DNA of 64,000 bases from Dyadobacter luteus (GTDB taxonomy: Bacteria; Bacteroidota; Bacteroidia; Cytophagales; Spirosomataceae): NCBI RefSeq assembly GCF_003383615.1, contig NZ_QNUL01000022.1:42615-106614 (forward strand), in the 5' to 3' direction. Both the position numbers and the translations under genes were made by a program. Within the stretch, counting starts at the first letter, position 1; every line of letters starts with the position of its first letter. This document shows, one piece after another, positions 8,601 to 17,269 of this stretch. The notes under the pieces were generated by a model. It was not told the origin of the DNA. It saw nothing but the letters and a program-made list of their open reading frames with translations, and made no database searches.

Positions 8601-9423
8601 GTTTATCTATCACCTCTGTTCTCAGATACCTGGAAATTTTCGCAACCTGCTTATCTCCACTCATCACAATTTCAGTTCCTTCAAGGGTCTTGACCAAATA
8701 ACGGTTAATAATATACGATCTGTGCGTTTGAATAAATTGATCAGGTAAACCCTCCAGCAGCCGTGCCATCGAAGTTCGTACCAAATGCTTTTTCCCTTTG
8801 GCATATATATTGACATAATTACCGCTGGCTTCAATCATAGATAATTCTTTATAGGGTATGGGAAGAATTAACTTTCCTACCCTGATCCACATCCTTTTTT
8901 CATTGAAAACCGGAAGCTGTCTGGGGTGAGGTAGCAACTGATCCTCTCCGCTTCTTTTTTGCAGAACCTGAAAAGGATGAAGAGGATCACAAGACTGGGC
9001 CGGCTGCTGTAAATAAATAGGATGGCCTGCTTTGCTTGCCCGCAAATTACGCACCTTTTGAACGGCTACCAGAAACCGCTCCAGCGAAAAAGGCTTCAAT
9101 AAAAAATCTGCTACGTTGTGATCATATCCGTCAATGGCAAACTCGGGGTGCGCGGTGGTCATCACGACCGATGCTGTGATCCTGCCAACAATGCGAAGAA
9201 ACTCTACCCCCGAAATATAGGGCATATCCACGTCCAGAAATATAATGTCAAAATCCTGTCCTGCAACTAATTCAAGCGCCTCGACAGCATTCATGCACCC
9301 TTCCGAGAACTCCATTCCCGGCACCTGATTGATAAAGTATTTGATGTTCTTATGAGCTGCAATCTCGTCGTCTACAATCAGACATCTGATGGGTCGGCTG
9401 GGTTGAATAGTTTGTTGAGTCAT
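8581..9423 (-). CDS. LytTR-type response regulator
   Basis: A 280-aa regulator. The receiver domain (about 12-130) has the acidic pair Asp18/Asp19, phospho-acceptor Asp64 in FLDVDMP, a Thr in the MTTAHP strand and Lys in LKPF. A linker of about 50 residues is followed by a LytTR DNA-binding domain (about 170-275; ASGNYVNIYAKGKKHLVRTSMARLL...FIQTHRSYIIN). It is the cognate regulator of the overlapping LytS-type kinase. LytTR regulators bind pairs of short direct repeats near promoters; none was clearly identified here. Confidence 0.93.
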   Translation of the reverse strand: MTQQTIQPSRPIRCLIVDDEIAAHKNIKYFINQVPGMEFSEGCMNAVEALELVAGQDFDIIFLDVDMPYISGVEFLRIVGRITASVVMTTAHPEFAIDGYDHNVADFLLKPFSLERFLVAVQKVRNLRASKAGHPIYLQQPAQSCDPLHPFQVLQKRSGEDQLLPHPRQLPVFNEKRMWIRVGKLILPIPYKELSMIEASGNYVNIYAKGKKHLVRTSMARLLEGLPDQFIQTHRSYIINRYLVKTLEGTEIVMSGDKQVAKISRYLRTEVIDKLGPLYG

Positions 9424-9557
9424 GGTGTATCAGAATTATATGAATAGATATCTTTCCTGCTGAATGCACTACTGGCCTGCGATCAATTGCGTGGAGACAG
9501 ATAAACATAAATAAATTTTCGGTTACATACTACAACTTGAAGGAGTATCTTGAGTTT

Positions 9558-12500
9558 CTACAGTGATTTCAGCCTGGAGGTATAATACTTCTTAAGATAA
9601 TGATATACAGCAAATTCCTGTTTACGTTGCAGGGTGTCAAACCAACGGTTCAAAGAAAGGTGAACAAGATCTGAGCACAATTTCATTTTTTGATCCTGAT
9701 CAGAAGACTCCAGGTATTTTAACGTTCTTTTCACCTGTTGATCCCGGGATCTGAAGTAAGCTACAATTCGCATTTTAAAGTCTGTGTTCTCTTCACCAAG
9801 AATCTGTATGATTTCGCTCTTCTGTGCCCGGTAATTTTGATCCATTTGTATCCGGACTGTTCCTGTTTTATCCAGTTCAGCTGAAAACTGTTCATGGGCT
9901 GCTCTTATCACATTCTCTCTGCTGCTCATATCAAAATCAAAGCTTTTCAGCAGCAAATCAGTTCCCAACAATGCCCCCTGCCAGCGCAGCTCTGAGTTGT
10001 TTGCCGTTAGTTCTAAAGCCTGCGTCACTGCCTGACTGTCGCAGTGAAATAGGGACTCAACTCTCTCGTAGATGCTGGGTTCAAACCGCTCCAACTCCCT
10101 TTCATAATTATCTGTATGGATACTCCGGACCATACCGCTTTCAATAAGCGGCGCTATCAATTTGTACAGTTGGGCCAGAATAGCGCTCCAAAAGTCTGTC
10201 TTTTCGCTGTGAAACCTGATTCTCAGATGCGGGTCGGGATCTCTGTAACGGATAAAAAACCACTTGTCAATACTGCCATCTGCCTGAAGCCCTATTACAA
10301 AAGGCTTCAGGACTGTACTGATCAGCGTATCAGAGAGTTTTTCCGCGCAGTATATTTTCACATACAACCACGATGAACCGACATTGAAATACCGCGCTAT
10401 CTTATTGTCGCTGCCGGCAACAGTTTGCCTGGGCTGCTTTTTGAAACGCTGGTCTTCTTTGTTTAGGAATGGGATCACAAATTCATTAGAAAAATACGCT
10501 CCTGCCTCCCCTAAAATGCCTTCATCAGGCGTTTCAAGCGACTCGGTGACTCGCACCTCACCTGACCTTTTAAGCACTTTGGCAAGCAATGCCAACGACT
10601 GCTCATTTTCACTGTCGATCAATAACGTCTGATCCATCTCTCCCACAGTAAAGTAACGAGGCGTACCCAGTTTGTCTGCGACATCTTGCCACCATGCCAC
10701 TTTACTTGCAAAAACTTCTGGCGGCTCAGCTGTCAACAGCCAGCTCGCTTTGCTAAGCACTATCTGTCGGTACTGCACCCGCGGCAAAAAAGCCGCATCG
10801 CTATAATGTCCCCAGTCCCATGCGAGCGCAATGCTTTTTTGATTCGCCAAATCACAAAGAAACCGGTATACCGGAAGCCCTCCCGAATAATGGTGAGCAC
10901 TTGTCAATAGCGGCATGATCTGCTTTCCTAATCGCGGACAGCTTAAGACCAGATTTTCGCCATCCAGACAGCTCAGTTGTAAGTCGCTGGCAGCAATACT
11001 GTTCTTGCCCGCACCGGCTGACAGATAAGTGATCTGATACGGAGTCAGATCAGGTCTTTGCAGCACATTTCCACCCTTTCCCGCCGGCAAATGAGCTATC
11101 TCTGCGTAAATCAGGTTTTCTGATTGTGTCTGCTCAATTTCTGTCAGCTTCTTTACCTGGCTGCTCAACTCAGGATCGCCCACGCAAAACCGCGTCAGAA
11201 GATCACAGGCGCCCGGGCCAGAAAGACCTTTAAGCTCAAAAACAAAATCACCCTTATCCAAAGCACCCTGTGACTTGCTGTGAAAGCTCCCTATAACATA
11301 AAAGCTTTCCGCCAATGGTTTACTTTTAGCTGGTCTATGCTTATCCAGAAGCCGGTCAGTGAGCATCACCGCTCGGTCTTCCACCAAAAAGGCCTGCTCG
11401 TAGAGCTTGCGGGAAAGGTCATTTCTTTGAGTAGCTTGATTTATTTCGCTACCTGGACTGTACTCGATGCCATCAAGAAGGCTTCCCGCTGGCTGGGTCT
11501 GGCTGCTAAGCGCCCCATAACCTACTCCATACTCATAGTCCAGCGCCACCAAAAGCGGCACACTCCGCTGCCAATAGCGGGCAGTGAACCGGCGCGTAAA
11601 ATCTTTGAGCTCCTGTCCATCCGTTTCTTGCCTCAAAAATCCGATACGGCTAAACTGACTTGCTAGTGTTGACAAAACCTTACTACTGATACTGGCATGT
11701 TCAGTCTGAAATCTGAGCGTGGTATGTATTGTCTGCTCCAGCCGAAGCGGCTTTCCCAGGAGCTGGCTGACAGAAGTATTAATTTCTGTTACTGCCGCAT
11801 TTTCTCTGAGCTGTATTTGAATGCCTCTGATCTTTTCCGTTAACTTTTCCGCTACTTTCAGCTCAGTCAGCCTGTCAGCCAGACGGCTCAGATAATCTTT
11901 TTCACCGATCACACTGATCTCCATGCTGCTGACAAGCATCTGCGCCTGGATTAGCGAAGCTATATATGCCCTGCTTTCCTGATCGCTAAAATTTTCAGCT
12001 TGCACGAGCCCGGAAAGTGCCGACAGCCGCATTCCCCCTTTCACCTCGTTTAACAACTTTTCTAAAACAGGGTGATAGGCGGCTTGCTTGAGAACAAAGC
12101 TGGTATGCTCTTCATCTTTTACCCTTTTCATGTAGCGGTAGTAATTCCCTACCCTGTAAAGAGAGCTGCTTGGATAAAAGTGCAGTGCCTTTCTTACATC
12201 GGTATACTCAAGCAGTTTTTCTTTAATAGCTTCAAGCGCTGCTACATCAAGCTGATTATGCCTTATGGCAGGATACTGCCTTTGAAAGCTAACCTGGGTT
12301 GTGTCAGCAGTTTCCATTATAAAATAGCCGGCAAAAAGCCCGAAAGGTATCGGCCGGCTAGATGCCCTGATCAAAAATTTGTATAGACTCTGCAATACCT
12401 TTTCCTTTCCCTTTACTGGCTGGTCCCTGGTAAATGCGCTCACCAAATCGTAAAGCGGGCCGCAGCTAAGCGCGAGTCCTTCAAGAAGGTCAGAATCAGA

Positions 12501-12629
12501 AAAAATTCTCTTTAACTCTGATTCAAACTTTTCCGGATGCCTGTTTATAAGCGCGTTAAAATCTTCCAACACATTTCTGGAAAGAACTGGCCTTCGCACC
12601 ATGCAAAAGCCCTGAGCCTTAATTTTCAT
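9558..12629 (-). CDS. lanB: full-length class I lanthipeptide dehydratase (LanB) with fused SpaB_C domain
   Basis: A protein of about 1023 aa. The N-terminal two-thirds match the lantibiotic dehydratase glutamylation domain (VRRPVLSRNVLEDFNALI near the start; RASSRPIPFGLFAGYF, the R.tPFG.fag signature, at about 95). The last 290 residues form the thiopeptide-type elimination domain SpaB_C (SSWLYVKIYCAEK...KWFFIRYRDPDPHLRIRFH). LanB enzymes use glutamyl-tRNA to dehydrate Ser/Thr in a precursor peptide. The start at MKIKAQGFCMVRRP is preferred over the ATG at 12653, which adds eight atypical residues. No LanC cyclase, protease or ABC transporter is next to it; a LytS/LytTR pair lies downstream on the same strand. 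It may work on a distant or novel peptide. Confidence 0.9.
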   Translation of the reverse strand: MKIKAQGFCMVRRPVLSRNVLEDFNALINRHPEKFESELKRIFSDSDLLEGLALSCGPLYDLVSAFTRDQPVKGKEKVLQSLYKFLIRASSRPIPFGLFAGYFIMETADTTQVSFQRQYPAIRHNQLDVAALEAIKEKLLEYTDVRKALHFYPSSSLYRVGNYYRYMKRVKDEEHTSFVLKQAAYHPVLEKLLNEVKGGMRLSALSGLVQAENFSDQESRAYIASLIQAQMLVSSMEISVIGEKDYLSRLADRLTELKVAEKLTEKIRGIQIQLRENAAVTEINTSVSQLLGKPLRLEQTIHTTLRFQTEHASISSKVLSTLASQFSRIGFLRQETDGQELKDFTRRFTARYWQRSVPLLVALDYEYGVGYGALSSQTQPAGSLLDGIEYSPGSEINQATQRNDLSRKLYEQAFLVEDRAVMLTDRLLDKHRPAKSKPLAESFYVIGSFHSKSQGALDKGDFVFELKGLSGPGACDLLTRFCVGDPELSSQVKKLTEIEQTQSENLIYAEIAHLPAGKGGNVLQRPDLTPYQITYLSAGAGKNSIAASDLQLSCLDGENLVLSCPRLGKQIMPLLTSAHHYSGGLPVYRFLCDLANQKSIALAWDWGHYSDAAFLPRVQYRQIVLSKASWLLTAEPPEVFASKVAWWQDVADKLGTPRYFTVGEMDQTLLIDSENEQSLALLAKVLKRSGEVRVTESLETPDEGILGEAGAYFSNEFVIPFLNKEDQRFKKQPRQTVAGSDNKIARYFNVGSSWLYVKIYCAEKLSDTLISTVLKPFVIGLQADGSIDKWFFIRYRDPDPHLRIRFHSEKTDFWSAILAQLYKLIAPLIESGMVRSIHTDNYERELERFEPSIYERVESLFHCDSQAVTQALELTANNSELRWQGALLGTDLLLKSFDFDMSSRENVIRAAHEQFSAELDKTGTVRIQMDQNYRAQKSEIIQILGEENTDFKMRIVAYFRSRDQQVKRTLKYLESSDQDQKMKLCSDLVHLSLNRWFDTLQRKQEFAVYHYLKKYYTSRLKSL

Positions 12630-12653
12630 AAAGACGTTTTTTAAGTACAGCAA

Positions 12654-13263
12654 TGGCTGTAAAGTTTCAAAGACGCCTCTACGAGCAAAAATTTATGTTT
12701 CAGACAGCTTGAAACCACCTTTCACAGAACATTATCAGGATTTAAGTCGCTTTCAGACAGGGCTAAAAAGCAGGTTTTTTATGCCTGCTTTGGTTTGACC
12801 CCGAAACAAGCTCAAAAGGGCAGCTAAGGTAGTGTCCCCATTGTCTGAGCCTACCTGAAAGCAAAGCCAAAACGGTTCGGCATAATGCCGGCTCAATAGC
12901 TGTCTTATTTTTTATTGTTTCTTTTCGCCGGCACACTGCGTGACTTATTCCGCATTCCCTTTTGGCCCCTGGATGGGGACACTGATCCTTAGGCTTTCTT
13001 TTTTTTCTTGTTTTTTCTTTGGGGTCAAACCATATGTTTTTTCTCTCACAGAAGGCTTGAAAAGGAAAGGCGAAATCAGTTTTTCACTTTAAGCTTTGTC
13101 ACACATGCGAAATTCAAAGTATGCTACAAAATCCGTTATGGATACGCATCTCCCGAGCCTGTCCCCCCCCACCTGGCCAACGCGCCGCCGCAGCTGCCAG
13201 ATTCGCGGGCAATTTGCATCACTACTTAATTCAATTTTTAAACACTTTAATTCCTTAGAAATC
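12654..13263. other. gene-free boundary between LanB and the mobilisable element
   Basis: No convincing gene is seen. The stretch holds a small hairpin (AAAGCAGG / CCTGCTTT, 12767-12791) in the LanB leader, long T-rich runs near 13000 and an 8-base C-run near 13163. Two short ORFs here are out of keeping with neighbouring genes and look random. This is where the left edge of the accessory region probably falls. Confidence 0.4.
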
Positions 13264-14322
13264 ATGGCGCATAACATTCATTTCAACGAAAACAACGGCA
13301 AACACAGTTTCTTCTCAGTAAAACAGAAAGCATGGCACGGGCTTGGCCAGATCCTGGATGATCATCCCACCAGCGCAGAGGCCATACAGCAGGCAGGGCT
13401 TGACTATACCGTTGAGAAAGTGCCGCTTTACACCGGGGCAGGCCCAGAGCGTATAGCTTTAACCGGTAGTACGGATGACAGCGTGCTGATCCAGGTGCCA
13501 AACTTTTTTGCAAGTGTGCGCACCGATAGCTGCAAACCCCTGGGCGTTGTAGGCAAAGACTACCAGATCGTTCAGAATCAGGATGCCTTCACCTTCTTTG
13601 ATGCGATCGCCCAAGCCGAGGGCATTCGCTACGAGACCGCCGGGGCGCTCGGTGATGGTGAACGCATTTTTATTACCGCAAAGATGCCCGGGGAAATCCG
13701 TGTAGGTAAAGACGATCTGATCGAGCGCTACATCTTTCTGACCAACTCCCACGACGGTTCAGGAAGTATTACAGCCGCCTTCACGCCCATCAGAATCGTT
13801 TGCCAGAATACGCTCAATGCCGCTCTGGATAACAAATCCTCCGTAGTCAGAATACGCCACACCTCCGGCGCACAGCAGCGGCTCGCACAGGCGCACAGTA
13901 TCATGGGCCTTGCCAGCCGTCGCAGCGAGCAGTCCGAAGCCGTTTTCAACCGTTGGGCGAAAGTGCGCATATCAGACCCCGAACTTAAAAAGCTGATCGC
14001 GATGGCTATGGCGCCAAACCACGAAACGCTCGGAAACCTTCGCGACGGAAGCGTTGAGCTTTTATCTTCCCAGTTCTTAAACACCGTTGAAGACGTCTAT
14101 GAGTACGCGCTCACAAGCCCCAGTCAAAACCTTCCGACTACTGCCGGTACGGTCTTCGGCGCCTATAACGCGGTGACGGGCTACTACCAAAATGTCAGAA
14201 ACTTTAAAACTGATGAAGACAAAGTTAAATCCCTTTACCTGGGCGGTACCGCCCAGCTCAGAGGACAGAGCGCCTTTAACTTTTGCGAGCACTTCGCAAA
14301 CGGTGCGCTGATCCTGAACTGA
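13264..14322 (+). CDS. DUF932 (TIGR03299-like) phage/plasmid protein
   Basis: A 352-aa protein starting at MAHNIHFNENNGKHSFFSVKQKAWHGLG, the typical opening of DUF932 proteins, in which a W-H-G-L-G segment follows. Further family marks are the central GDGERIFITAKMP and FTPIRIVCQNTLNAAL. A longer in-frame ORF exists from 13096, but its first 56 residues do not fit the family. DUF932 proteins are found on plasmids, phages and integrative elements and their function is unknown. It marks the start of the mobile region and is followed by GC-rich hairpins. Confidence 0.85.
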   Translation: MAHNIHFNENNGKHSFFSVKQKAWHGLGQILDDHPTSAEAIQQAGLDYTVEKVPLYTGAGPERIALTGSTDDSVLIQVPNFFASVRTDSCKPLGVVGKDYQIVQNQDAFTFFDAIAQAEGIRYETAGALGDGERIFITAKMPGEIRVGKDDLIERYIFLTNSHDGSGSITAAFTPIRIVCQNTLNAALDNKSSVVRIRHTSGAQQRLAQAHSIMGLASRRSEQSEAVFNRWAKVRISDPELKKLIAMAMAPNHETLGNLRDGSVELLSSQFLNTVEDVYEYALTSPSQNLPTTAGTVFGAYNAVTGYYQNVRNFKTDEDKVKSLYLGGTAQLRGQSAFNFCEHFANGALILN

Positions 14323-14345
14323 GCCTGGGGCACTGAGACCAGATT

Positions 14346-14371
14346 CCGGGGAGCTCTGACAGGCTCCCCGG
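14346..14371 (+). terminator. GC-rich hairpin after the DUF932 gene
   Basis: A perfect 9-bp stem CCGGGGAGC / GCTCCCCGG around an 8-base loop, 24 bases after the stop codon. There is no T-run after it on the plus strand, so it may stabilise the 3' end and not act as a classical terminator. Confidence 0.5.
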
Positions 14372-14400
14372 ATTACGTGTGACTGATGTGCTTGCTGGCT

Positions 14401-14488
14401 AAAAAAAATTTGCCCCCGCCTGGCGGGGGCATAATCGGTACAACCGCTGGGGGACAAAGCCAGTAAACCTTTCTTTCTTCCCCAGCGG
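14401..14488 (-). terminator. paired hairpins ending a minus-strand transcript
   Basis: Reading on the minus strand, a 9-bp stem (CCGCTGGGG / CCCCAGCGG, 14444-14488) is followed by a second stem (GCCCCCGCC / GGCGGGGGC, 14412-14430) and then AAATTTTTTTT. The second part is a textbook Rho-independent terminator about 160 bases after the 94-aa gene. The extra hairpin makes a structured 3' UTR or a separate small RNA possible. Confidence 0.65.
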
Positions 14489-14588
14489 CGGAAGGTTTTT
14501 CTGCGGGGCCTTCCCTGCCCGGAATTCTCCCGTCTTTCTCAGGCCACTCAAATACATGTGCAGACTATTGAAAGTACATACCCGCAAT

Positions 14589-14873
14589 TTAGCTCTGCTG
14601 CAGGTTTTTGAGTTTGCTGTGAAGCCCTGAGAGGTCTGATTTTGAAAGGATCTCACCCACAATTTTTTCTAGCTCCTCTACAGTCTCCATTTCGAAGAAT
14701 CCTTTCACAGTGGCTGCATCCGCATTTTCGTTTTGTAGCTGGCTTTCAACAGCGGCTGCCAATAGCAGCAGCGCCTTTCGTGAAACACGCATATCAAGCT
14801 TCACTGTGTCACTCATACCCGGTGAACACAGCAGTGTTTCGTAAACCAACGCCATTTGCATTTTCTTTTCCAT
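14589..14873 (-). CDS. uncharacterised 94-aa protein
   Basis: I do not recognise it. The protein is helical and acidic with no signal peptide. Two regions stand out: KLDMRVSRKALLLLAAAVESQL and a C-terminal EELEKIVGEILSKSDLSGLHSKLKNL that looks amphipathic. It lies alone on the minus strand between the DUF932 gene and the LytS-like gene. A terminator in the right orientation lies about 160 bases downstream. Codon usage looks like its neighbours, so it is likely a real element gene. Confidence 0.55.
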   Translation of the reverse strand: MEKKMQMALVYETLLCSPGMSDTVKLDMRVSRKALLLLAAAVESQLQNENADAATVKGFFEMETVEELEKIVGEILSKSDLSGLHSKLKNLQQS

Positions 14874-14931
14874 CTTAGCTTCCTGTTTTGAAATGGTTTT
14901 TATACAGCCGCGAAACTAAGACTACAGCACA

Positions 14932-14972
14932 GATTTCACCCATTTAGAATTTGAAAGGGTAAAAGCCCTTCT
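14932..14972. repeat. conserved 30-base element plus hairpin, copy 1
   Basis: The segment from 14932 (GATTTCACCCATTTAGAATT, then TGAAAGGGT) recurs at 16474 with only a few changes. In both copies the end of the motif pairs with bases just after it (AAGGG...CCCTT here). It lies between the divergent 94-aa gene and the LytS-like gene, so a promoter, operator or RNA element is possible. Confidence 0.45.
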
Positions 14973-15109
14973 CCCCAGCTTAGGAAAGATGCTGAAATTC
15001 CACTTTTCTGAGCGATACAAACACTCTAACAGTACAATTCCACTGTTTTATTTAACATAACACAGCAATTCATTCATTATTAGGCAGTTAATATTAAATA
15101 GTGTAATTT

Positions 15110-16276
15110 GTGACTGATAGACTACTTAAAGACAACTTAAACCCATATGAAGTTATGCTCTTAGCTCTTCACAGACGCCAATTATTCCCCGAACTCATCT
15201 TCTCTGATCAGCCTGGCATCAGAGTAGTCCGCCACCTAAGTTTTTGGACAATTTTTCTCGCTATCCATCTAATCCCCGGTCCTTCGCTCAGTGACCGTTT
15301 CGAAGGCTCACACGTGCTCTTTTACTGTTTGGCTATTCCCTTCTATTATCTGAGCTGTTATCTGACAGATAAAATGGTTTTAAGCGCAAAGGGAATCGCT
15401 GGTTTTGTCATCCTCCCGGCTCTGCTGATTCTGATCGCCCACCTTTCTTTGACCCTTATCACTGCCCTGCAAATTTACTTCCCCGTTTTTCAACAGCCTA
15501 CACCCGCGCAGCTAGCGTTATACAGTTTTTCAGCCCACAGTCACATCACTGGCTTTTTGCAAGTTTTGGAATATGTGATTTTAGCGCTTTCCTTCATTTT
15601 TGCGCCCATGTCCGCTTTTGTCTTCAAAATCATCAAAGAGGTGTATCTCTCTCAAAAAACAGCCGCCCTAATCCAGACCGATGAGCCTCTGAACAAGGCA
15701 GACAAAGTTGTTACCGATCCAGGTGATCATTTAACTCTAAGCGCTCTGAAGGCCGTTACGCGCAACATACCCGCGCAAGCTGAAAACGTAAGGGCCGTTT
15801 TTGATAGTACGACCGATATAATGGATTATAGACTCAATGAGACAAAGAAAAAATACATTCCGCTACAGTCTGAACTTGACGTGATTGAAAAGCTGCTACA
15901 CCTGCACCACTCCCGCTTCAGTGATACATTTAGTTCAAACATAAATATCCAGGGAAAAATACTTGCAAATCACAAGCTTCCAACAATGCTTCTGTTCTCG
16001 TTGGTAGATTATGGTCTTGCTCTGATTGTAGAAAACAACTATGAAAAAAGCGTGGTCTCGGTCGATGTTCTCATTGATGGCCCTCTACTTCATTTCAAAT
16101 TCACACAGGCTATCACCGCGCCCGGCATGAGTGCTGCCACAATTAAGGCGCAGTGGCAAGAACATATTGAAACGCTCACCGACTATGCCAGCTGCTACTT
16201 TCTGAAAGGATTTAAGATACGTATGGACCATCAAGATAACACCCTTACAGTAGCTGTTATCATGCCTGTTTTATAG
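15110..16276 (+). CDS. degenerate LytS-like sensor (pseudokinase)
   Basis: A 388-aa protein beginning with GTG. Membrane segments lie at about residues 44-58, 68-85, 95-124 and 150-176. The second half is laid out as in LytS-type kinases: GDHLTLSALKAV corresponds to the PHFLFNSLN phospho-acceptor box, and PLQSELDVIEKLLHLHHSRFSD to the LeeElelv.yl.l...RF helix. The ATP-binding N-box should read LVENA.KHG but is LVDYGLALIVE, and no G-box GIGL follows. It therefore probably cannot bind ATP and may act as a receptor or titrating partner, perhaps of the LytS kinase of the same length at 7434-8600 (inference). A strong terminator follows at 16366. Confidence 0.7.
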   Translation: MTDRLLKDNLNPYEVMLLALHRRQLFPELIFSDQPGIRVVRHLSFWTIFLAIHLIPGPSLSDRFEGSHVLFYCLAIPFYYLSCYLTDKMVLSAKGIAGFVILPALLILIAHLSLTLITALQIYFPVFQQPTPAQLALYSFSAHSHITGFLQVLEYVILALSFIFAPMSAFVFKIIKEVYLSQKTAALIQTDEPLNKADKVVTDPGDHLTLSALKAVTRNIPAQAENVRAVFDSTTDIMDYRLNETKKKYIPLQSELDVIEKLLHLHHSRFSDTFSSNINIQGKILANHKLPTMLLFSLVDYGLALIVENNYEKSVVSVDVLIDGPLLHFKFTQAITAPGMSAATIKAQWQEHIETLTDYASCYFLKGFKIRMDHQDNTLTVAVIMPVL

Positions 16277-16365
16277 AGAACTGACCACTGGACTTACCGG
16301 GCAGATTTTGTGTACTCATTGTCAGGGTTCAGGTGACCCGGATAACCCTGGTAGGATCTACTAAG

Positions 16366-16402
16366 AAAAAGCAGTCTGAAGCACGTCTTCGGACTGCTTT
16401 TT
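16366..16402 (+). terminator. Rho-independent terminator
   Basis: A 16-bp stem (AAAAAGCAGTCTGAAG / CTTCGGACTGCTTTTT) with one G-U-type position and a 5-base loop, followed by TTTTTC. It lies 90 bases after the LytS-like gene on the plus strand. Confidence 0.85.
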
Positions 16403-16473
16403 CTTTGCAACTCTAAGAGATTACCAGTTTCATTTTTGCCATCGCATTTGAGCTGAGACACCCACCCGTCTTT

Positions 16474-16514
16474 GATTTTCACCTATTTAGAATCTGAAAG
16501 GGTTCAGGCCTTTC
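16474..16514. repeat. conserved 30-base element plus hairpin, copy 2
   Basis: The second copy of the element described at 14932. It begins GATTTTCACCTATTTAGAAT and is followed by CTGAAAGGGT. Here the hairpin is GAAAGG...CCTTTC, so the stem is kept although the bases differ. It precedes the mobilisation genes. Confidence 0.45.
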
Positions 16515-16734
16515 GGGTCTTATACTTTAGCTTTGTTTCACAAATTTCAGGCCCAGATAAAGTTTGCCAGCAAGTATCTGCCTGCACGTCAAGCGGGATC
16601 CTAACAGATCTGTAAGGTATGAAAGAGTCTTATAGAATGACTTTTTGAAAAGTCTGAAACCACCTGCTTTACCGTGGTTGGCCAGATGTACCAAAGTATC
16701 ACATTTCAGCATTGGCCTGCTGCCGCAGCCCTGC

Positions 16735-16815
16735 TGAAATCTGCTACTCCGGGATCTGGCCCTGCCGGGTAGGCCGCGCCGCGTAGGCCGGTAGACCGGG
16801 CAGAACAGACCGCCC
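16735..16815. other. candidate origin of transfer (oriT)
   Basis: A GC-rich stretch that differs from its AT-richer surroundings and holds a repeated GTAGGCCG (two copies within 25 bases) and an imperfect inverted repeat (CTGCCGGGT / ACCGGGCAG). It lies 70-150 bases before the relaxosome gene, the usual place of oriT in mobilisable elements. The nic site cannot be fixed by eye. A 97-aa ORF on the other strand across this stretch looks spurious. Confidence 0.4.
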
Positions 16816-16882
16816 ATCACTCGGAACTCGTGGGCGGTAGCCGTATTAAATCAGAAGTTGCTTTACACAGTGAAAAAGAAAA

Positions 16883-17269
16883 GTGGAGATGAAACAGAAA
16901 AGCAAAAAAGACAGATGGCTGCACGTGCGGCTCTCACAGGACGAGTACGAGGAAATAAAGGCACAATTTAACGCTACTACCTGCCGGAAGCTCAGCGATT
17001 TTATCAGGAAGAAACTGCTCTCACAGCTGATCGTTGGCTCCTACAGAAGCGCCTCACAAGACGCGATGATAGAGGAGCTCGCCACGCTGAAAGCCGAGCT
17101 TTCAGCGGCCGGAAACAACTTCAATCAGGCAGTTAAAAAGCTGCACACGCTGAGTAAAATCAAAGAGTTCGAGCACTGGCTGATTAGCTATGAACTAGAC
17201 CGCCGCGCACTGGTAAAGCAGGTAGAAAAAGCCGCTGAACACATCAGTAAAAAGGCCGCGGAATGGTAG
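16883..17269 (+). CDS. mobilisation accessory protein (MobA/MobC-like)
   Basis: A 128-aa basic protein. The N-terminal KDRWLHVRLSQDEYEEIKAQF...KLSDFIRKKLL is a ribbon-helix-helix-like DNA-binding motif of plasmid mobilisation proteins of the MobC superfamily. A helical tail follows (NNFNQAVKKLHTLSKI, the NN.NQ.ar..N pattern). These proteins bind oriT and assist the relaxase. It overlaps the relaxase gene by 7 bases, so the two are translationally coupled. Confidence 0.85.
   Translation: MEMKQKSKKDRWLHVRLSQDEYEEIKAQFNATTCRKLSDFIRKKLLSQLIVGSYRSASQDAMIEELATLKAELSAAGNNFNQAVKKLHTLSKIKEFEHWLISYELDRRALVKQVEKAAEHISKKAAEW

Noticed and set aside
12767..12791. Hairpin in the LanB leader as a riboswitch or attenuator
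   Set aside because: It is only 8 bp with a 9-base loop and no alternative fold or known ligand motif was seen.
16527..16820. 97-aa minus-strand ORF
   Set aside because: It runs across the GC-rich repeat and candidate oriT, has no family marks and no convincing start, so it is probably a by-product of the repeats.
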